Assembly (NCBI GenBank): GCA_951230915.1
Contig: OX579641.1
Span: 2,480,001 to 2,544,000, forward strand
Length of the DNA stretch: 64,000 bases
From: Antitrichia curtipendula
Taxonomy: Eukaryota > Streptophyta > Bryopsida > Hypnales > Leucodontaceae
Reading direction: 5' to 3'
Shown one piece after another: positions 58,016 through 64,000 of this stretch. The notes under the pieces were generated by a model, which was not told where the DNA came from, ran no database searches, and saw only the letters and a program-made list of their open reading frames with translations. How positions within the stretch are numbered: position 1 is the stretch's first letter; every line of letters starts with the position of its first letter. The translations under genes were made by a program, and so were the position numbers.

Positions 58016-61000
58016 ATAATCCTACAAAAAAATCTTATTATTTGGGTGCGCGGTACGTAAAGCCCGCTTCACACCAATGATACAGTTTTTTTGGTTAGGG
58101 AGTACCTAGGCACTCCCTAACATGAGGACAAATGTTTATGGTTCACAAAAAAGAAAAAAAAAGTTCTTTTGTTTGAGGTGCGCGGTACGTAAAGCCCGCT
58201 TCACTCCAATGATACACTTTTTTTGGTTAGGGAGTCCCTAGGCACTCCCTAACATGAGGGTAAATGTTTATGGTTCACGAAAAAGAAAAAAAAGTTCTTT
58301 TGTTTGAGGTGCGCGGTACGTAAAGCCCGCTTCACTCCAATGATACACTTTTTTTGGTTAGGGAGTCCCTAGGCACTCCCTAAGATGAGGACAAATGTTT
58401 ATGGTTCACAATAATCCTACAAAAAAATCTTATTATTTGGGTGCGCGGTACGTAAAGCCCGCTTCACTCCAATGATACATTTTTTCTGGTTAGGGAGTCC
58501 CTTGGCACTTCCTAACATGAGGGCAAATGTTTATGGTTCACAATAACCCTACAAAAAAGTCTTATTATTTGGGTGCGTGGTACGTAAAGCCCGCTTCACT
58601 CCAATGATACATTTTTTTTAGTTAGGGAGTCTTTAGGCACTCCCTAACATGAGGGCAAAAGTTTATGGTTCACGAAAAAGAAAAAAAAATTCTTTTGTTT
58701 GGGGTGCGCGGTACGTAAAGCCCGCTTCACTCCAATGATACACTTTTTTTGGTTAGGGAGTCCCTAGGCACTCCCTAACATGAGGGCAAATGTTTATGGT
58801 TCACAAAAAAGAAAAAAAAGTTCTTTTGTTTGGGGTGCGCGATACGTAAAGCCCGCTTCACTCCAATGATACATTTTTTTTGGTTAGGGAGTTTCTAGGC
58901 ACTCCCTAACATGAGGGCAAATGTTTATAGTTCACAACAACCCTACAAAAAAATCTTATTATTTGGGTGCGCGGTACGTAAAGCCCGCTTCACTCCAATG
59001 ATACATTTTTTCTGGTTAGGGAGTCCCTAGGCACTCCTTAAGATGAGGACAAATGTTTATGGTTCACAATAATCCTACAAAAAAATCTTATTATTTGGGT
59101 GCGCGGTACGTAAAGCCCGCTTCACTCCAATGATACCCTTTTTTTGGTTAGGGAGTCCCTTGGCACTCCCTAACATGAGGACAAATGTTTATGGTTCACG
59201 AAAAAGAAAAAAAAGTTCTTTTGTTTGGGGTGCGCGGTACGTAAAGCCCGCTTCACTCCAATGATATATTTTTTTTGGTTAGGGAGTCCCTAGGCACTCC
59301 CTAAGATGAGGACAAATGTTTATGGTTCACAATAATCCTACAAAAAAATCTTATTATTTGGGTGCGCGGTACGTAAAGCCCGCTTCACTCCAATGATACA
59401 TTTTTTCTGGTTAGGGAGTCCCTTGGCACTTCCTAACTTGAGGGCAAATGTTTATGGTTCACAATAACCCTACAAAAAAATCTTATTATTTGGGTGCGCG
59501 GTACGTAAAGCCCGCTTCACTCCAATGGTACACTTTTTTTGGTTAGGGAGTCCCTTGACACTCCCTGAAATGAACGCAAATATTTATGGTTCACAATGAC
59601 CCTACAAAAAAATCTTATTATTTGGGTGCGCGGTACGTAAAGCCCGCTTCACTCCAATGATACATTTTTTCTGGTTAGGGAGTCCCTAGGCACTCCCTAA
59701 GATGAGGACAAATGTTTATGGTTCACAATAATCCTACAAAAAAATCTTATTATTAGGGTGCGCGGTACGTAAAGCCTGCTCCACTCCAATGATACATTTT
59801 TTTTGGTTAGGGAGTCCCTAGGCACTCTCTAACATGAGTGCAAATGTTTATGGTTCACGAAAAAGAAGAAAAATTCTTTTGTTTGGGGTGCGCGGTACGT
59901 AAAGCCCGCTTCACTCCAATGATACACTTTTTTTGGATAGGGAGTCCCTTGGCACTCCCTAACATGAACGCAAATATTTATGGTTCACAATAACCCTACA
60001 AAAAAATCTTATTATTTGGGTGCGCGGTACGTAAAGCCCGCTTCACTCCAATGGTACACTTTTTTTGGTTAGGGAGTCCCTTGACACTCCCTGAAATGAA
60101 CGCAAATATTTATGGTTCACAATGACCCTACAAAAAAATCTTATTATTTGGGTGCGCGGTACGTAAAGCCCGCTTCACTCCAATGATACATTTTTTCTGG
60201 TTAGGGAGTCCCTAGGCACTCCCTAAGATGAGGACAAATGTTTATGGTTCACAATAATCCTACAAAAAAATCTTATTATTAGGGTGCGCGGTACGTAAAG
60301 CCTGCTCCACTCCAATGATACATTTTTTTTGGTTAGGGAGTCCCTAGGCACTCTCTAACATGAGTGCAAATGTTTGTGGTTCACGAAAAAGAAGAAAAAT
60401 TCTTTTGTTTGGGGTGCGCGGTACGTAAAGCCCGCTTCACTCCAATGATACCCTTTTTTTGGTTAGGGAGTCCCTTGGCACTCCCTAATATGAACGCAAA
60501 TGTTTATGGTTCACAATAACCCTACAAAAAAATCTTATTATTTGGGTGCGCGGTATGTAAAGCCTGCTCCACTCCAATGATACATTTTTTTGGTTAGGGA
60601 GTCCCTAGGCACTTCCTAAGATGAGGGCAAATGTTTATGGTTCACGAAAAAGAAAAAAAATTCTTTTGTTTGGGGTGCGCGGTACGTAAAGCCCGCTTCA
60701 CTCCAATGATACACTTTTTTTGGTTAGGGAGTCCCTTGGCACTCCCTAACATGAACGCAAATATTTATGGTTCACAATAACCCTACAAAAAAATCTTATT
60801 ATTTGGGTGCGCGGTACGTAAAGCCCGCTTCACTCCAATGATACAGTTTTTTTGGTTAGGGAGTCCCTAGGCACTCCCTAAGATGAGGACAAATGTTTAT
60901 GGTTCACAATAATCCTACAAAAAAATCTTATTATTTGGGTGCGGGGTACGTAAAGCCTGCTCCACTCCAATGATACATTTTTTTTGGTTAGGGAGTCCCT

Positions 61001-61148
61001 AGGCACTCTCTAACATGAGTGCAAATGTTTATGGTTCACGAAAAAGAAGAAAAATTCTTTTGTTTGGGGTGCGCGGTCCGTAAAGCCCGCTTCACTCCAA
61101 TGATACCCTTTTTTTGGTTAGGGAGTCCCTTGGCACTCCCTAACATGA

Positions 61149-61563
61149 ACGCAAATGCTTATGGTTCACAATAAACCTACAAAAAAATCTTATTATTTGG
61201 GTGAGTGGTACGTAAAGCCCGATTCACTCCAATGATACAGTTTTTTGGGTTAGGGAATTCCTAGGCACTCCCTAACATGACGGCAAATGTTTATGGTTCA
61301 CGAAAAAGAAAAAACATTCTTTTGTTTGGGGTGCGCGGTATGTAAAGCCTGCTCCACTCCAATGATACATTTTTTTTGGTTAGGGAGTCCCTAGGCACTC
61401 CCTAACATGAGGACAAATGTTTATGGTTCACGAAAAAGAAAAACAAGTTCTTTTGTTTGGGGTGCGCGGTACGTAAAGCCCGCTTCACTCCAATGATACA
61501 CTTTTTTGGGTTAGGGAGTCCCTTGGCAATCCCTAACATGAGGGCAAATGTTTACGGTTCACA
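61149..61563 (+). repeat. Long-range duplicate block in the satellite, second copy
   Basis: Partner of 57601-58015 with the same private variants. Differences are few (for example AATGATACAC versus AATGATACAG, and CCCGAACATG versus CCCTAACATG). Confidence 0.85.
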
Positions 61564-64000
61564 ATAACCCTACAAAAAAATCTTATTATTTGGGTGCGCG
61601 GTTCGTAAAGCCCGCTTCACTCCAATGGTACACTTTTTTTGGTTAGGGAGTCCCTTGACACTCCCTGAAATGAACGCAAATATTTATGGTTCACAATGAC
61701 CCTACCAAAAAATCTTATTATTTGGGTGCGCGGTACGTAAAGCCCGCTTCACTCCAATGATACATTTTTTCTGGTTAGGGAGTCCCTAGGCACTCCCTAA
61801 GATGAGGACAAATGTTTATGGTTCACAATAATCCTACAAAAAAATCTTATTATTTGGGTGCGGGGTACGTAAAGCCTGCTCCACTCCAATGATACATTTT
61901 TTTTGGTTAGGGAGTCCCTAGGCACTCCCTAACATGAGGACAAATGTTTATGGTTCACGAAAAAGAAAAACAAGTTCTTTTGTTTGGGGTGCGCGGTACG
62001 TAAAGCCCGCTTCACTCCAATGATACACTTTTTTGGGTTAGGGAGTCCCTTGGCAATCCCTAACATGAGGGCAAATGTTTACGGTTCACAATAATCCTAC
62101 AAAAAAATCTTATTATTTGGGTGCGCGGTACGTAAAGCCCGCTTCACACCAATGATACAGTTTTTTTGGTTAGGGAGTCCCTAGGCACTCCCTAACATGA
62201 GGACAAATGTTTATGGTTCACAAAAAAGAAAAAAAAAGTTCTTTTGTTTGAGGTGCGCGGTACGTAAAGCCCGCTTCACTCCAATGATACACTTTTTTTG
62301 GTTAGGGAGTCCCTAGGCACTCCCTAACATGAGGGCAAATGTTTATGGTTCACGAAAAAGAAAAAAAAGTTCTTTTGTTTGGGGTGCGCGGTACGTAAAG
62401 CCCGCTTCACTCCAATGATACACTTTTTTTGGTTAGGGAGTCCCTTGGCACTTCCTAACATGAGGGCAAATGTTTATGGTTCACAATAACCCTACAAAAA
62501 AATCTTATTATTTGGGTGCGCGGTACGTAAAGCCCGCTTCACTCCAATGATATATTTTTTTTGGTTAGGGAGTCCCTAGGCACTCCCTAATATGAGGACA
62601 AATGTTTATGGTTCACAATAATCCTACAAAAAAATCTTATTATTTGGGTGCGCGGTACGTAAAGCCCGCTTCACTCCAATGATACATTTTTTCTGGTTAG
62701 GAAGTCCCTTGGCACTTCCTAACATGAGGGCAAATGTTTATGGTTCACAATAACCCTACAAAAAAATCTTATTATTTGGGTGCGCGGTACGTAAAGCCCG
62801 CTTCACTCCAATGATACACTTTTTTTGGTTAGGGAGTCCCTAGGCACTCCCTAACATGAGGGCAAATGTTTACGGTTCACAATAATCCTACAAAAAAATC
62901 TTATTATTTGGGTGCGCGGTACGTAAAGCCCGCTTCACACCAATGATACAGTTTTTTTGGTTAGGGAGTCCCTTGGCACTCCCTAACATGAGGGCAAATG
63001 TTTATGGTTCACGAAAAAGAAAAAAAAATTCTTTTGTTTGGGGTGCGCGGTGTGAAAGCCCGCTACACTCCAATGATACAGTTTTTTTGGTTAGGGAGTC
63101 CCTAGGCACTCCCTAACATGAGGGCAAATGTTTATGGTTCACGAAAAAGAAAAAAAAATTCTTTTGTTTGGGGTGCGCGGTACGTAAAGCCCGCTACACT
63201 CCAATGATACATTTTTTTTGGTTAGGGAGTTTCTAGGCACTCCCTAACATGAGGGCAAATGTTTATAGTTCACAACAACCCTACAAAAAAATCTTATTAT
63301 TTGGGTGCGCGGTACGTAAAGCCCGCTTCACTCCAATGATATATTTTTTTTGGTTAGGGAGTCCCTAGGCACTCCCTAAGATGAGGACAAATGTTTATGG
63401 TTCACAATAATCCTACAAAAAAATCTTATTATTTGGGTGCGCGGTACGTAAAGCCCGCTTCACTCCAATGATACATTTTTTTGGGTTACGGAGTCCCTAG
63501 GCACTCCTTAAGATGAGGACAAATGTTTATGGTTCACAATAATCCTACAAAAAAATCTTATTATTTGGGTGCGCGGTACGTAAAGCCCGCTTCACTCCAA
63601 TGATACCCTTTTTTTGGTTAGGGAGTCCCTTGGCACTCCCTAACATGAGGACAAATGTTTATGGTTCACAAAAAAGAAAAAAAAAGTTCTTTTGTTTGAG
63701 GTGCGCGGTACGTAAAGCCCGCTTCACTCCAATGATACACTTTTTTTGGTTAGGGAGTCCCTAGGCACTCCCTAACATGAGGGCAAATGTTTATGGTTCA
63801 CGAAAAAGAAAAAAAAGTTCTTTTGTTTGGGGTGCGTGGTACGTAAAGCCCGCTTCACTCCAATGATACACTTTTTTTGGTTAGGGAGTCCCTTGGCACT
63901 CCCTAACATGAGGGCAAATGTTTATGGTTCACGAAAAGGAAAAAAAAGTTCTTTTGTTTGGGGTGCGCGGTACGTAAAGCCCGCTTCACTCCAATGATAT

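Larger units (their letters stand above)
45150..64000 (+). repeat. Satellite array, about 131-132 bp monomer, about 143 copies
   Basis: The monomer contains, in order, GGTTAGGGAGTCCCTAGGCA with CTCCCTAA, ATG(A/G) plus CAAATGTTTATGGTTCAC, a variable 30-32 bp block, then TGCGCGGTACGTAAAGCC, CGCTTCACTCCAATGATACA and a T tract. Type A has AATAACCCTACAAAAAAATC in the variable block; type B has GAAAAAGAAAAAAAATTCTT; they are interspersed, often alternating. A second polymorphism is GCCCGCTTCAC versus GCCTGCTCCAC. The first two monomers (45150-45420) are more diverged, as expected for an array edge. No insertion interrupts the array and it continues past the window. Its chromosomal role (centromeric, subtelomeric or heterochromatic knob) cannot be told from sequence. 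Confidence 0.97.

Noticed and set aside
45150..64000. CRISPR array
   Set aside because: Repeats are contiguous with no unique spacers, and the surrounding genes are eukaryotic transposons.
45150..64000. Telomeric array because of TTAGGG and CCCTAAC words
   Set aside because: The words occur once in each orientation per 132 bp, not in tandem, and the plant telomere unit is TTTAGGG.

Overview
This is eukaryotic DNA from a land plant with a large, repeat-rich nuclear genome. The grounds are plant-type transposon families (Stowaway MITE, CACTA, hAT, a MULE with SWIM transposase and Ulp1-like partner), short GT-AG introns and a long tandem satellite. A gymnosperm or fern would fit the old, AT-rich, TE-eroded left half and the gag-like protein family at 40-42 kb, but that is inference. 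I see no convincing host gene, no rRNA or tRNA, and nothing bacterial.

Layout. 1-23.8 kb is AT-rich and gene-poor, made of decayed elements: a cluster of about 16 GACAAATTGTC-like motifs (534-2363), a Stowaway MITE (6433-6692), MITEs with CATTAGAAAAAAT ends (7610-8210 and 15316-15540), two related elements with TTAA flanks that look piggyBac-like (10898-11711, 12381-12663), an unidentified broken reading frame (10350-10874), and a decayed minus-strand hAT/ZMYM-type transposase (14750-17663) holding an 889-bp CACTA element with its own 3-bp target duplication. 23829-28860 is a complete-looking hAT transposon with a perfect 8-bp target duplication and a transposase broken by stops and frameshifts.

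28.9-44.5 kb is a MULE-type region with two convergent genes. The + strand transposase (30197-34099, four exons, 1,150 codons) keeps all catalytic residues and the SWIM finger and carries one in-frame stop; its N-terminal half has three DLN-P motifs like plant EAR repression motifs. The - strand gene (35131 to about 44520) ends in a Ulp1/C48 protease domain with an intact-looking triad. A large intron of it holds a CCGG-rich retroelement-like insertion with its own TATA box and a 546-aa gag/Transposase_32-like ORF.

45150-64000 is an uninterrupted satellite of about 143 monomers of about 131-132 bp, running off the right edge. Two monomer types differ in one 30-32 bp block, local higher-order duplications exist, and every monomer has a dyad-symmetric element and a CpG-rich box. 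The left edge of the array, with degenerate terminal monomers, is inside the window.
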